A stretch of DNA of 64,000 nt from Brevundimonas fluminis (lineage in GTDB: Bacteria > Pseudomonadota > Alphaproteobacteria > Caulobacterales > Caulobacteraceae): contig NZ_RQWJ01000003.1 in NCBI RefSeq assembly GCF_003934285.1, positions 423,501-487,500 on the forward strand, read 5' to 3'. Below the pieces are notes generated by a model that did no database searches, had not been told where the DNA came from, and saw nothing but the letters and a program-made list of their open reading frames with translations. The position numbers and the translations under genes are program-made. Below are positions 54,884 to 63,528 of this stretch, piece after piece. Position 1 is the stretch's first letter; the number at the start of each line of letters is the position of its first letter.

Positions 54884-55411
54884 ATGAATGTTCACGCGCT
54901 CGGAGACAAATCTCCGCGCCTGCCGGCCGACGGCGAATACTGGATCGCTCCGAATGCGACCTTGGTAGGAGACGTGATTCTGAAGCCGGGCGCCAGCGTC
55001 TGGTTCGGCGCGGTGCTGCGCGGCGACAACGAGGCGGTCACCGTCGGCGAGGACACCAACGTCCAGGAGAATTCCGTCCTCCACACCGACATCGGCGAGC
55101 CGCTGACGCTGGGGCGCGGCGTCACGGTCGGGCACATGGCCATGCTGCACGGCTGCACGGTGGGCGACTACAGCCTGATCGGCATCGGCGCGGTCGTGCT
55201 GGGTCGGGCCAGAATCGGCGCCCACTGCCTGGTCGGGGCGGGCGCCCTGATCACCGAGGGCAAGGAATTCCCCGAAGGCTCCCTGATCGTCGGCAGCCCG
55301 GCGCGGGTGGTGCGCCAATTGGACCCCGGCCAGATCGCGGCGCTGAAGGGCTCGGCCGAGCACTACGTGCAGAACTGGAAGCGGTTCGCGCGGGACCTGC
55401 GTCCGGCCTGA
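54884..55411 (+). CDS. Gamma-class carbonic-anhydrase-like protein
   Basis: This 175 aa left-handed beta-helix (hexapeptide repeat) protein shows [39 protein letters not shown] and [10 protein letters not shown], the gamma-CA/YrdA pattern with three candidate zinc His (in LHTD, GHMA and LHGC). Activity is unproven in many such proteins. The ATG at 54884 has a GGAGGGG Shine-Dalgarno 6 nt before it. The stop is 3 nt from the convergent PAS gene, and the GCCTGA-TCT-TCAGGC hairpin spans both stop codons. Confidence 0.88.
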   Translation: MNVHALGDKSPRLPADGEYWIAPNATLVGDVILKPGASVWFGAVLRGDNEAVTVGEDTNVQENSVLHTDIGEPLTLGRGVTVGHMAMLHGCTVGDYSLIGIGAVVLGRARIGAHCLVGAGALITEGKEFPEGSLIVGSPARVVRQLDPGQIAALKGSAEHYVQNWKRFARDLRPA

Positions 55412-55414
55412 TCT

Positions 55415-55951
55415 TCAGGCTATGCGGCGACCGTCGATCGCGGCCAGCGACAGGGCGGGCCGGGACGGTTCGCCGACTCCGACGCAGACCTGGGCGGTCA
55501 GCCGATGCGCCGTACGCCCGGCGGGCGGCGGCCCTGGCGCGCGGGCGTAGAGGCCGAGCACAAGCTCCCGGCCACCCGATTCGCCGCGGAACGGCGCAAG
55601 GGTGACCTCGAAGGCGACCGTGCCCCCGGTCGCGGCCACGACCACGGGGCGCCCCTCGCGCACGGTCTGGCGCAGGGCCGAGGCCACCAGGGGGCGCGAC
55701 GCGTGCCGCCAGAGCGACAGCAGGCCGACGCCGGCCAGCGGCGCGCCGTGAAAGCCCTCCAGCCAGTCGCCGGCGAGCCGCAGGCGCGCGTCGTCGCCCG
55801 TCCGTTCCGCCAGAAAGGCCCGTGACAGCCGCGGCCCCAGACGTTCGGGAATCAGGGCGGCGCGCTCCGGCAGGCCCGCGCGCGCGTCGGCGGCCTGGCT
55901 CAATCCGGTCCACAGCTCGATCAGGGCACGCGTGTCAGGATGGAACATCAT
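55415..55951 (-). CDS. PAS-fold protein (PF07310/MopJ-like)
   Basis: This 178 aa single-domain protein matches the PAS_5 family, with HPDTRALIELWTGLSQA, LIPERLGPRLSRAFLAER, RLRLAGDWLEGFHGAPLAGV and LLSLWRHASRPLVASALRQ. Caulobacter MopJ, which promotes motility by acting on cell-cycle kinases, belongs to this family. Which paralogue this is cannot be told from sequence. Two tandem ATG codons open the frame. It is divergent from the Cys/Pro-rich protein, and the shared region has two GANTC sites. Confidence 0.82.
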   Translation of the reverse strand: MMFHPDTRALIELWTGLSQAADARAGLPERAALIPERLGPRLSRAFLAERTGDDARLRLAGDWLEGFHGAPLAGVGLLSLWRHASRPLVASALRQTVREGRPVVVAATGGTVAFEVTLAPFRGESGGRELVLGLYARAPGPPPAGRTAHRLTAQVCVGVGEPSRPALSLAAIDGRRIA

Positions 55952-55998
55952 CGCCGTCTCCCGCCGAGGCGGCGCAAGTCCGGGGCCGGATCGAAACG

Positions 55999-56060
55999 GA
56001 ATCGAAAGGCCCGCCGTGCTCCCTTCAACCCGACCACGGCCCGGTTCTTGCTTGGGAATC
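55999..56060. promoter_or_regulatory. Two GANTC sites in a divergent promoter region
   Basis: GAATC occurs at 55999-56003 and 56056-56060 in the 138-nt region between the MopJ-like and Cys/Pro-rich genes. GANTC methylation can control GcrA-dependent promoters in Caulobacter. No clear CtrA box is seen here. Confidence 0.4.
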
Positions 56061-56089
56061 GGCCGACTGAACCATTCGGAGGCGACCTC

Positions 56090-56941
56090 ATGCGGTTGCA
56101 CGCGCTCACCTGGCTGCCGGCGGCGGTGACCCTGTTCGCCGTCACGGCCTTCGCCGACCAGGCCGCGGCCCAGTGCGGGCCGGTCTGTCCGCCGCCGCCG
56201 CCGCCGTGCTGCGAGCCGCCGCCGCCGCCTCCGCCTCCGCCTCCGCCGCCCGGGCCGTGCTGCGAACAGCCGCCCGCGCCCCCTTGCTGCGGCGGCGGCA
56301 ACGTGAACGTGAACGTCAACGTCAACGCCGGCGCCTCGGCGCGCGCCGGGGCCGCCGCCACGGTGATCGTGGCCGGCGGCGGGGGGGCCTACGTCAACGT
56401 CGAGCAGCCCTATCCGACGACCATCCAGGGGCTGCACGTCGGCGGCGGCATGATGCGCGAAGTCATCAAGGTTCCGTTCGAATCGCGGCGCCGGGTCGAG
56501 CGCCGGGTAGTCATCCGCGCGGTCTGCATGGACGATCGCGGCCGCCCGCACCCGGCGGCCCAGGTTCGGCCGGACCGCGACGTCTGGGGAGACTATGACG
56601 GCGAACTCTATCGCTGCCTGGCGGGGACCTGGATGCAGGTGACCATCGCCGATTGGCAGGGCTCCGAGCGCTTCGAGCACGGGGAGACCACGACCTGCCG
56701 CAAGGGCGACAGCCTGTGGCACGCGCCGGGCGGCACGGTGGAATGCAAGCCGCAGCGTCCGGAACGCGACTGCAACGAACGCTCGCTGCTGCGCCGCTAC
56801 GGCGTCGGCGTGAAGGTCCTGACCATGTGGTACGAGGAAACCTACACCGAGTATCGCGAAGAGGTCGTGGTCCGCGAAGGCTGGGCCGTGCAGGGGGGCG
56901 CGATCACGCTGGACGGCGGCGTCGGCGGCCGCGTCTTCTGA
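56090..56941 (+). CDS. Secreted Cys/Pro-rich protein with C-terminal domain of unknown function
   Basis: This 283 aa protein has a signal peptide (LPAAVTLFAVTAFADQAAAQ). Next come a Cys-rich stretch with short polyproline runs (CGPVCPPPPPPCCE and a 12-Pro run), a Gly-rich GGGNVNVNVNVNAG, a GAYVNVEQPYPTTIQGLHVGG segment, and a C-terminal domain with four cysteines (VCMDDRG, YRCLAG, TTCRKG, VECKP). GGAGG precedes the ATG. A strong terminator follows. The low-complexity head resembles wall-associated or stalk proteins, but I recognise no family. Confidence 0.75.
   Translation: MRLHALTWLPAAVTLFAVTAFADQAAAQCGPVCPPPPPPCCEPPPPPPPPPPPPGPCCEQPPAPPCCGGGNVNVNVNVNAGASARAGAAATVIVAGGGGAYVNVEQPYPTTIQGLHVGGGMMREVIKVPFESRRRVERRVVIRAVCMDDRGRPHPAAQVRPDRDVWGDYDGELYRCLAGTWMQVTIADWQGSERFEHGETTTCRKGDSLWHAPGGTVECKPQRPERDCNERSLLRRYGVGVKVLTMWYEETYTEYREEVVVREGWAVQGGAITLDGGVGGRVF
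56189..56326 (+). repeat. Low-complexity coding repeats (CCG/CCT triplets and AACGT[GC] units)
   Basis: Near-perfect CCG/CCT triplets (about 56189-56252) encode polyproline, and AACGTG/AACGTC hexamers (56300-56326) encode the (NV)n stretch of the Cys/Pro-rich protein. Such repeats can change length by slippage, in multiples of 3 or 6, without frameshift. Confidence 0.6.
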
Positions 56942-57020
56942 AGACGCCGTTCAGCCGCCGGTCAGGCGGCGTGATGCAGATTGCGGGCTCGTCGCTCCGT
57001 CGACGATCCTGAGAGAGACT

Positions 57021-57053
57021 GGCCCCGGCCGCGAAAGCGCCGGGGCCTTTTTT
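57021..57053 (+). terminator. Rho-independent terminator after the Cys/Pro-rich gene
   Basis: GGCCCCGGC (57021-57029) and GCCGGGGCC (57039-57047) form a perfect 9-bp stem with a 9-nt loop, followed by six T (57048-57053). It lies just before the convergent M16 protease stop. Confidence 0.9.
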
Positions 57054-57057
57054 CGCG

Positions 57058-59943
57058 TCACTCCGCAGCGGCCGCGGCGCGCGGCGTCACCGTGATCCGG
57101 TAGGCGGTCGAGGGGATCAGGTACTTCGCCGCGGCGGCCTGCACCTCGGCGGCGGTGATCGCCTCAAGATCCGACTCGGCGCTGCGCAGGGCGGGCAGGC
57201 GGTTGGGATCGGTCTGGGCTTCGGACAGTTCGGAGATCCAGAACTCGTTCGTCGCCCGGCTGCGCCGCAGGGCCTCCACCCGCGGACGGCGAGCGCGTTC
57301 CAGTTCGTCCTCGGTGATCGGGGCCGAGCCCATGGAGGCGGCGATCCGGTCCACGTCGGCGAAGAAGCCTCCCAGCTTCTCCGGCGGCGCCTCGATGGCG
57401 GCGGAGACGTAGCCGTATCCGGCGAAATTGCCCGACGCCTGTGCGCCCACGTTGGGCGAATAGGTCACGGCCTGGCCTTCGCGCAGTTCCTCGATCAGCC
57501 GCAGGCGCAGGACGTCGGCCAGCAAGCGGACGACGCGCGCCTCACGGGTGTCCGTGAAGTTGTCGACCGCAGGCCAGGCGACGAAGCCGAGCGCCTGATC
57601 CGGACGGCCGCCGTGCTTGAAGTCCAGCGGCTGCGGCGTGCCCGCCGGGAAGCTGGCGGCCAGCTGCGCCGCCGACGGCTGCGCGGCCGCAGCCCGGTCC
57701 GGCAGGGCGCCGAAGGTCGACGCGACCGAGGCGATGGCGGCGTCCACGTCCACGTCGCCCACGATGACGATCTCGATCGGACCAGACGCCAGAGCCGGGC
57801 CGACGGCGGCCTTGAGGTCGTCGATCGACCAGGCCGCGACGTTCTCGAGCGAGGGGAAGGCGAAGCGGGCGTCGCCCGGACGCAGGCGGCTGGTGGCCTC
57901 CCTGGCGAAGACGCCTTGGGTGGTGGCCTCCAGCGTCGGCAAGGCGGCACGGAACTGGGCGCGGGTGCGCTCGAACGGCTCCGGACGCCAGCCCGGATCG
58001 GTCACATAGGCCGCCAGGACCTGCATCTGGACGTCCAGATCGGCCGGCTTGGTGGCGCCCGACAGAACGAAGGCGTCCTCGCCCGCGGACAGGCTGGCGC
58101 GATAGGTCTTGCCCGTCAGCACCTCTTCCAGCTGCTGGGCGGTCAAACGGCCGAGGCCGCCTTCGGCGAAGACCGGACCGAGAGCCAGGATCGGCAGGGG
58201 CCGGTCGGTCGGCAATTCAAGCTGGCCCTGACCGACGCGGACGGAGACGAGAATCTGTTCGTCGCGATACTCGGTGGGCTTGACGGTCAGGCGCACGCCG
58301 TTGCCGAAGGTGACGAAGGTCGTGTCGATGTCCTCGACCACGGTGCGCTCGGCGATCGAGCCCGCCGGACCGAAGTCGGCGTAGTCCCACGCCAGCGCCT
58401 CGGTCGCCTCGGGCGCGGTCACCACCACCGCCTCGGACGCCGTCAGGGCGGCCAGAAGCGCCTCTTCCCCACCTTCCACGGCCGTCGGGCCGGACAGGAA
58501 GACGAGCGGCCCCCCGCCGGTGAAGGTCGCCTTCAGCAGGGCGTTGACGTCGTCCGCCGTCAGGCCGGCGACCGCGGCTTCGAAGGTCGCCAGATCGGTG
58601 GCGGGCGCGGTGAAGACCTGATCCTCGTTGACCGCGCCGACGATGCCGTTGGCCAGCGCCGGCGTCCGGCGCGTGGCGGCGCCCTCGACCGCATTGGTCA
58701 GGGCGGTGCGCATCTCGGTGATCTCGCGGTCCAGTTCGGCCTGGGTGACGCCGAACTGCGCGATGCGACGGGTTTCCTGTTCGATGGCCGCCAGGGCGGG
58801 CTGCCAGGCGTCGCCGTCGTAGTTGGCCGAGACGTTGGCCAGCAGCACGCTGTCGAACAGGTTCGCGCGCCCGGCGCCGGCGCTGATGAACGGCGGGTTG
58901 GCGCCGCGGCCGATGACGCCCAGTCGGCGGTTCAACACGGCGAGTCCCAGCCCGCGCACCACGTTCTCGCGGCGCAGGGCCTGCGTGTCCGCTCGCTCGT
59001 CCGGCGCGCCGGTCCAGGCGATCTGGATGGACGGCGTCAGGCCTGCCTCGACGTACAGGCCGGCCTCTCGTGCGCGCGGCCGGACCTCGCCGATGACCGG
59101 CTCGGCTCCGCCGGCGTGGCTGTTGGTCCAGTCGCCGAAGGTGGAGACCACCTTCGCCTCCATCTCGTCGACGTCGAAGTCGCCGACCACCACGACGGTG
59201 GCGCGTTCCGGCCGGTAATAGGCCTCGTAGAATTCCACGAAGCGCTCGCGCGGAGCGTTGGCCAGAACGGAGGTCGAGCCGATCGGCAAGCGCCTGGGCA
59301 CCAGCTGCCCCGGCATCAGGAATTCAAGCTGCGCCACCAGGGCGCGCAGGCCGGGGCTGGCGCGGGTGCGCTCCTCCGACAGGACGATGCCCCGCTCACG
59401 GTCGATGGCGGCCGTTTCCAGCAGGGCCTCGCCCAGCATCTGGCGCAGGATGAACAGGCTTTCGTCCACGGTCGCGTCGTCGGTGCGCGGCAGGTCAAGT
59501 TGGTAGATGGTCTGGTCGAAGCCGGTCGAGGCGTTCGTGTCTGCCCCGAAGGCCAGGCCCAGGCGCTCCAGCCGCTTGGTCAGATCGCCCTCGGGCACCT
59601 CGGTCGAGCCGTTGAAGGCCATGTGCTCCATGAAATGGGCCAGACCCAGCTGATCCTCCCGCTCCATCAGCGAGCCCGCGTCGATGCGGACGCGAATCGA
59701 GGCCTGACCGGGAGGCGAGGCGTTCTTCATGATGGCGTAGCGCAGGCCGTTGGGCAGCTGGCCGAACCGCACGTTCTCGGCCGCCGGCACGTCGCTGGCC
59801 GCCTGGGGCCAGGGATCCGAGGGCTGCACGCCCGTCGTGGAGACGGCCGGGGCGGCCTGCTGGGCCTGAACGGCGGCGGGCAGGGCGGCGGCGAGGGCCA
59901 GCGACGAGGCGGCGAGCAGCAGAAGGCGGCGGGGGGAACGCAT
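57058..59943 (-). CDS. M16 family metallopeptidase, exported
   Basis: This 961 aa protein has a signal peptide (RLLLLAASSLALAAALPAAVQA-Q, shown in part). The zinc motif HxxEH is in LAHFMEHMAFNGS near residue 87. Two copies of the M16 fold follow, N-terminal active and C-terminal inactive (M16_C), with RATVVVVGDFDVDEMEAKV and EIVIVGDVDVDAAIASV. It probably degrades peptides in the periplasm. It lies 116 nt downstream of hfaD on the same strand. Confidence 0.93.
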   Translation of the reverse strand: MRSPRRLLLLAASSLALAAALPAAVQAQQAAPAVSTTGVQPSDPWPQAASDVPAAENVRFGQLPNGLRYAIMKNASPPGQASIRVRIDAGSLMEREDQLGLAHFMEHMAFNGSTEVPEGDLTKRLERLGLAFGADTNASTGFDQTIYQLDLPRTDDATVDESLFILRQMLGEALLETAAIDRERGIVLSEERTRASPGLRALVAQLEFLMPGQLVPRRLPIGSTSVLANAPRERFVEFYEAYYRPERATVVVVGDFDVDEMEAKVVSTFGDWTNSHAGGAEPVIGEVRPRAREAGLYVEAGLTPSIQIAWTGAPDERADTQALRRENVVRGLGLAVLNRRLGVIGRGANPPFISAGAGRANLFDSVLLANVSANYDGDAWQPALAAIEQETRRIAQFGVTQAELDREITEMRTALTNAVEGAATRRTPALANGIVGAVNEDQVFTAPATDLATFEAAVAGLTADDVNALLKATFTGGGPLVFLSGPTAVEGGEEALLAALTASEAVVVTAPEATEALAWDYADFGPAGSIAERTVVEDIDTTFVTFGNGVRLTVKPTEYRDEQILVSVRVGQGQLELPTDRPLPILALGPVFAEGGLGRLTAQQLEEVLTGKTYRASLSAGEDAFVLSGATKPADLDVQMQVLAAYVTDPGWRPEPFERTRAQFRAALPTLEATTQGVFAREATSRLRPGDARFAFPSLENVAAWSIDDLKAAVGPALASGPIEIVIVGDVDVDAAIASVASTFGALPDRAAAAQPSAAQLAASFPAGTPQPLDFKHGGRPDQALGFVAWPAVDNFTDTREARVVRLLADVLRLRLIEELREGQAVTYSPNVGAQASGNFAGYGYVSAAIEAPPEKLGGFFADVDRIAASMGSAPITEDELERARRPRVEALRRSRATNEFWISELSEAQTDPNRLPALRSAESDLEAITAAEVQAAAAKYLIPSTAYRITVTPRAAAAAE

Positions 59944-60059
59944 GAACGGTCAGCTCCGGAGACGGGACGCCGACGGTCGGGCGCCTCATGGGGCCGCGCA
60001 AGGGCGCGGGTCGTCGCACGGTTGCCCGCCCCCGTTCCGCCTCACAAGTTACAAACCCG

Positions 60060-61310
60060 TCAGTTTCCGGGGCGCGTCACGTAGAAGTTGGCCGCGTTGC
60101 CGACCGCGTTCGTGCCGGTGATCACAGCGCGGGAATCGCCCGTGACGGTCGTGCGCGCGGTGGCGGAGACGTCGCCCGAGTTGCTCTGGACGTTGTCCGC
60201 CTGCAGCGTCGCGCCGCACTCGGCGCAGGCGTAGCCGGTGACGCTGTTGCCCACGGCGTCGGCGCCGACGTAAGCGTCATAGCCGTAGGCGCCCGCGAAG
60301 CTGGCGTCGGCCTGCACCCCGCCGGTGTTGATCTGGTCGTTGTCGATGCGGACGTAGATGTCGTCGTTGCCGACCGACAGGGCGTTGCCGGCCGCCTGCG
60401 CGTGGCTGGTGACCTGCCCATAGTCGTAGCTCGTGACGATCGACTCGGCCCAGACGCGCGAGGAGTTGCTCTGCTGCGCCTCCACGAGAGAGGAGCCGCC
60501 GGCGTTGGCGAAATGGCCCTGATTGCCGCCGGCGCGGGCGCGGCCCGCCAGATCCCAGGCGTTGCCGGCGTTGGCGCTGGTCCCCGCCTGCACCAGATCG
60601 CCGGTGCTGGACTGGACCAGGCGCAGGTTCTGGCTGGCGGGCGCCGCGCCGGTGTAGGCGGCGACGTTGCCGAGCGCCTGGCTGTTCACCTCGGTCTCGC
60701 CGGGGGCGTACTGGACCGCGACGTAGTTGGACGAGAACAGCGTGGCGGCCGTGTCCTGACGGATCTCGCCGTCGATGTGGCCGCCCTGCGCGGCCAGCGC
60801 CACGGTGTTGGCCGTGGCCGAGGTCTCGATGCGTCCTCCGCCGATCAGGCGGGCCGTGCCGCCGGACAGGTCGGACACCGCCTCGATGCGGGTCGCTCCG
60901 ACGGTTTGGGTCGCGTCCAGCGTCAGGTCGCCGCCGTAGGCTCCGCCGGCCAGATAGTTGCCGTTGGCCTGGGTGACGGAGGTGACGTAGCCGTCGGTGT
61001 CGCCGTTCAGGACCAAGGTCGTCTCCGCCTCGACGTCGCCCTGCAGCTCCTGCTCCGAATCGACCGTGAGGTGGCCGGTTTCCACCGCGCCGGACAGGGT
61101 GTTGCCGGTGGCGGAGGTGGAGACGGTGACCTGATCGTCGGCGTCGACCGTGGTGACCGTCTGGCGCGCGGCGACGTTTCCGCCCTGGAACTGGCGGTTC
61201 AGGACGATCGGCGCGTCGGGATCCTGGGCCTGGGCCTCAGTACCGGCTGCGACGCACGTCGCCGTCGCGGCGATCATGCCAGCGAGTCGGATCAGCGCGG
61301 GTCTGGCCAT
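60060..61310 (-). CDS. hfaD: Holdfast anchor protein HfaD
   Basis: HfaD is an outer-membrane-associated surface protein that, with HfaA and HfaB, anchors the holdfast polysaccharide at the stalk tip. The 416 aa protein has a signal peptide (LAGMIAATATCVAAGTEAQA-Q) and a mature part rich in Ala/Gly/Thr/Asn with many short beta-strand repeats (for example QANGNYLAGGAYGGDLTLDA), and a CAECGA pair near the C-terminus. The start shown overlaps the end of hfaB by 74 nt; an inner ATG (MIAATA) would reduce this to 41 nt. Confidence 0.85.
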   Translation of the reverse strand: MARPALIRLAGMIAATATCVAAGTEAQAQDPDAPIVLNRQFQGGNVAARQTVTTVDADDQVTVSTSATGNTLSGAVETGHLTVDSEQELQGDVEAETTLVLNGDTDGYVTSVTQANGNYLAGGAYGGDLTLDATQTVGATRIEAVSDLSGGTARLIGGGRIETSATANTVALAAQGGHIDGEIRQDTAATLFSSNYVAVQYAPGETEVNSQALGNVAAYTGAAPASQNLRLVQSSTGDLVQAGTSANAGNAWDLAGRARAGGNQGHFANAGGSSLVEAQQSNSSRVWAESIVTSYDYGQVTSHAQAAGNALSVGNDDIYVRIDNDQINTGGVQADASFAGAYGYDAYVGADAVGNSVTGYACAECGATLQADNVQSNSGDVSATARTTVTGDSRAVITGTNAVGNAANFYVTRPGN

Positions 61311-62244
61311 TGTTGGTGTCCGTGTTGGGGTACGCCGGGTAATAGCCCCCCGTGGGCCCGTAGGTGTCGCGCAGCAGCTCGTTGCGGGTGTCGAGGCAGA
61401 TCTCCGGCCCCGGTGCGCCGTACAGATTCGCCATGAACTCGACGGTGGCGCGCTCCACCAGGGCGCGGACCGCCAGCTGGACCGGCTCGAAACCGCCTTC
61501 GCCGCCGCCCACGTCGAAGACGTTGCCGTTCAGGAAGTCGAACACGCCGACCGAGATCTCCCGGCCGATGATCTGCTTCTGGTAGGAGACGACGTCCACC
61601 ACTTCCAGCGTGGTGGTCTGGACCATGCGCAGGTCGATGGCGACGTTCATCACGTAATAGCGGCCGCTGAACGTGCCCGACAGCGGGGTGTTGGTGTCCG
61701 CCTCGCCGCCCAGGATGTCCCATCCGGCCGAGCGGATGTTGTAGTTCACCTCGGTGATGCCGCCGACGATGTAGAAATCCGATCCCGGCACCTGACCGGC
61801 CAGAATCTGGCGATAGGCGACGTCTTCGCCCTCACGCCCCGGATCGCCGATCAGCTTGTTGTTGGCGTAGCGAAGCTCCAGCTCCGACACCGAGGTGTCG
61901 TAGCGCTCCACGATCTGGGCCCCCGCCTTGGCCAGCGCCGAATAGGCCATCAGAGAGGCGCCCCCGGTGATCTGGCGACCGCCGTCGGATGAGACCGTGC
62001 CGGTGTAGTCGCTGATCCGGCCCACCGCGATGCGCGGCGAGGGCAGGTCGTACTTCCGGGCGTAGTCGGCGAGGCAATACAGGGCGACGGAGTAGGGCGT
62101 CGGATTGGCCGTCACCGGGGCGTTGCCGATCGGCTGGGCATAGCGGCCGTCGCCGCCCGCGACCGGCGCGATGCATCCGCCCAGCAAGGCCGCGGCCGAG
62201 CCGAGCGTTCCGAGGAAGCGCAGGCGACGCATTGAGGGGCTCAT
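61237..62244 (-). CDS. hfaB: Holdfast anchor lipoprotein HfaB (CsgG-like)
   Basis: HfaB is a CsgG-family outer-membrane lipoprotein that probably forms the pore that exports HfaA and HfaD. The 335 aa protein has a lipobox LLGGC with Cys near residue 24, then the CsgG-like RIAVGRISDYTGTVSSDGGR, LELRYANNKLIG, YRQILAGQVPGSDFYIVGGI, and MNVAIDLRMVQTTTLEVVDVV (shown in part). The start ATG overlaps the hfaA stop (ATGA). It ends with a 74-nt overlap with hfaD. Confidence 0.9.
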   Translation of the reverse strand: MSPSMRRLRFLGTLGSAAALLGGCIAPVAGGDGRYAQPIGNAPVTANPTPYSVALYCLADYARKYDLPSPRIAVGRISDYTGTVSSDGGRQITGGASLMAYSALAKAGAQIVERYDTSVSELELRYANNKLIGDPGREGEDVAYRQILAGQVPGSDFYIVGGITEVNYNIRSAGWDILGGEADTNTPLSGTFSGRYYVMNVAIDLRMVQTTTLEVVDVVSYQKQIIGREISVGVFDFLNGNVFDVGGGEGGFEPVQLAVRALVERATVEFMANLYGAPGPEICLDTRNELLRDTYGPTGGYYPAYPNTDTNNGQTRADPTRWHDRRDGDVRRSRY

Positions 62245-62681
62245 GGCAGGTCCAGCGTTCCGTTGAGCGAGGTTCCGGCCCGCACGTCGCCGGTGTTGGT
62301 CTGGGTCGAGTTGACGATGACGGTGTTGTGGTTCCCCTGGACGACGACGTTCAGCTGGTTGCCGATGGCGGTGGAGCCGCCGATCGTGGTGCGGCCATCG
62401 CCGCCCAGCCCCCACGAGCCGGTCGCCGAGGCGCCGCCGCTGGAGCTTGAATAGGAGCCGACGCCCGTCTGGATGATGCCGTTGACGATCAGCCGGTTGC
62501 CGTTGGCGTCGCGGGTCGAGCCGGAGACCGGCCGCGAAGTGGTGTAGCGCGATCCGCCGTAGCCCGCCTGCAACTGGCCCGTGCCGCCGTATCCCTGGGA
62601 CTGGGCGAGGGCCGCGTCGGGCGCGGCCAGGGCCACGAGGGCTCCGGCCAGAAAGCCCGCGCCGATCAATGTCCGCTTCAT
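62241..62681 (-). CDS. hfaA: Holdfast anchor protein HfaA
   Basis: HfaA is a curlin-like surface protein that helps attach the holdfast to the cell. The 146 aa protein has a signal peptide (RTLIGAGFLAGALVALAAPDAALA) and a Gly/Ser/Asn-rich mature part, with ends similar to curlin repeats (AIGNQLNVVVQGNHNTVIVN). The ATG at 62681 is chosen; a GTG two codons upstream is possible. It is the first gene of hfaA-hfaB-hfaD. Confidence 0.85.
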   Translation of the reverse strand: MKRTLIGAGFLAGALVALAAPDAALAQSQGYGGTGQLQAGYGGSRYTTSRPVSGSTRDANGNRLIVNGIIQTGVGSYSSSSGGASATGSWGLGGDGRTTIGGSTAIGNQLNVVVQGNHNTVIVNSTQTNTGDVRAGTSLNGTLDLP

Positions 62682-62746
62682 GTGCACGCTCCACGCGATC
62701 CCGCCGAACGAACCAGCAAGTCACGTGCCAAAATGGGATGGAGACA

Positions 62747-62770
62747 TTAATGACGGCTTAGTGGCGATTC
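62747..62770. promoter_or_regulatory. Candidate CtrA box and GANTC in the hfaA/rhomboid divergent region
   Basis: TTAA (62747-62750), seven bases, TTAG (62758-62761) resemble a CtrA box with one mismatch; GATTC (62766-62770) is a GANTC site. They lie 66-90 nt before hfaA and 30-50 nt before the rhomboid gene. A second GAATC (62806-62810) is inside the rhomboid start region. Confidence 0.45.
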
Positions 62771-62799
62771 CCGCCGCCTTCCGCGCGTTACCGGGGTCG

Positions 62800-63471
62800 A
62801 TGACCGAATCCCCTCCCAGCCGAGAACCCGCCCTGAAGGCGCCGCCGATCGTGCTGCTTCTGGCGCTGTCGATGCCGGCGCTGTTCTTCTTCCAGGAGCG
62901 GCTGCCCGACATGGGCCTGTCGCTGGCGCTCTATCCCCGGCGGGTGATGGACGGGGACTGGGCCGGGCTGGCCACCTCCATGTTCCTGCACGGCGACTGG
63001 GCCCACGCCATCATGAACGCGGTCGGGGCTCTGGCCTTCGCGACCCCGGTGGCGCGGATGCTGCGCGGAGCGGCCGGCGCGGGGGCGTTCCTACTCTTCT
63101 ATATGGCGTGCGGAATTCTGTCGGCCGTCGGCTATGTCCTGATGCACCCGCAGGGCTTCGATCCGGTGGTCGGGGCGTCGGGCGCGGTGTTCGGCCTGAT
63201 CGGGGCGTCGACGCGAATCGTCGGGCCGGGATTCGTCCTCCCTCTGATCGACCGACGGGTCCTGATCATGTCGGCCATGTGGATGGGGCTGAACCTGGTC
63301 GTGGGGGTGGTCGGGCTCTCGGCGTCCGGAGTGGGCGCCCGCATCGCCTGGGAGGCGCACGCCGCGGGTTTTCTGGTCGGTCTGCTGGGCGTCGGCCTGC
63401 TGGGTCGGCTTTTCCCGCCCCGATTCGTCCGCGTTGCGCCGGACGTCGACCTGAGCGAAGGTTCTTCCTGA
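62800..63471 (+). CDS. Rhomboid-family intramembrane serine protease
   Basis: This 223 aa membrane protein has about six helices. The rhomboid motifs are present: FLHGDWAHAIMNAVGALAF (HxxxxHxxxN), the catalytic serine in GASGAVFGLIG, and the catalytic His in EAHAAGFLVGLLG. The ATG (MTESPPS) is chosen because the longer frame runs antisense through hfaA. Substrate is unknown. It is divergent from hfaA. Confidence 0.9.
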   Translation: MTESPPSREPALKAPPIVLLLALSMPALFFFQERLPDMGLSLALYPRRVMDGDWAGLATSMFLHGDWAHAIMNAVGALAFATPVARMLRGAAGAGAFLLFYMACGILSAVGYVLMHPQGFDPVVGASGAVFGLIGASTRIVGPGFVLPLIDRRVLIMSAMWMGLNLVVGVVGLSASGVGARIAWEAHAAGFLVGLLGVGLLGRLFPPRFVRVAPDVDLSEGSS

Positions 63472-63528
63472 GCGGCCCCGGTCCGCGGCCGGGCGCGCGC
63501 CCGCTGTCGTGACCTGAAGGAGGACCGC

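Noticed and set aside
57613..60084. 823-codon open frame antisense to the M16 protease
   Set aside because: Shadow frame with low-complexity Gly/Arg/Gln composition, no motif.
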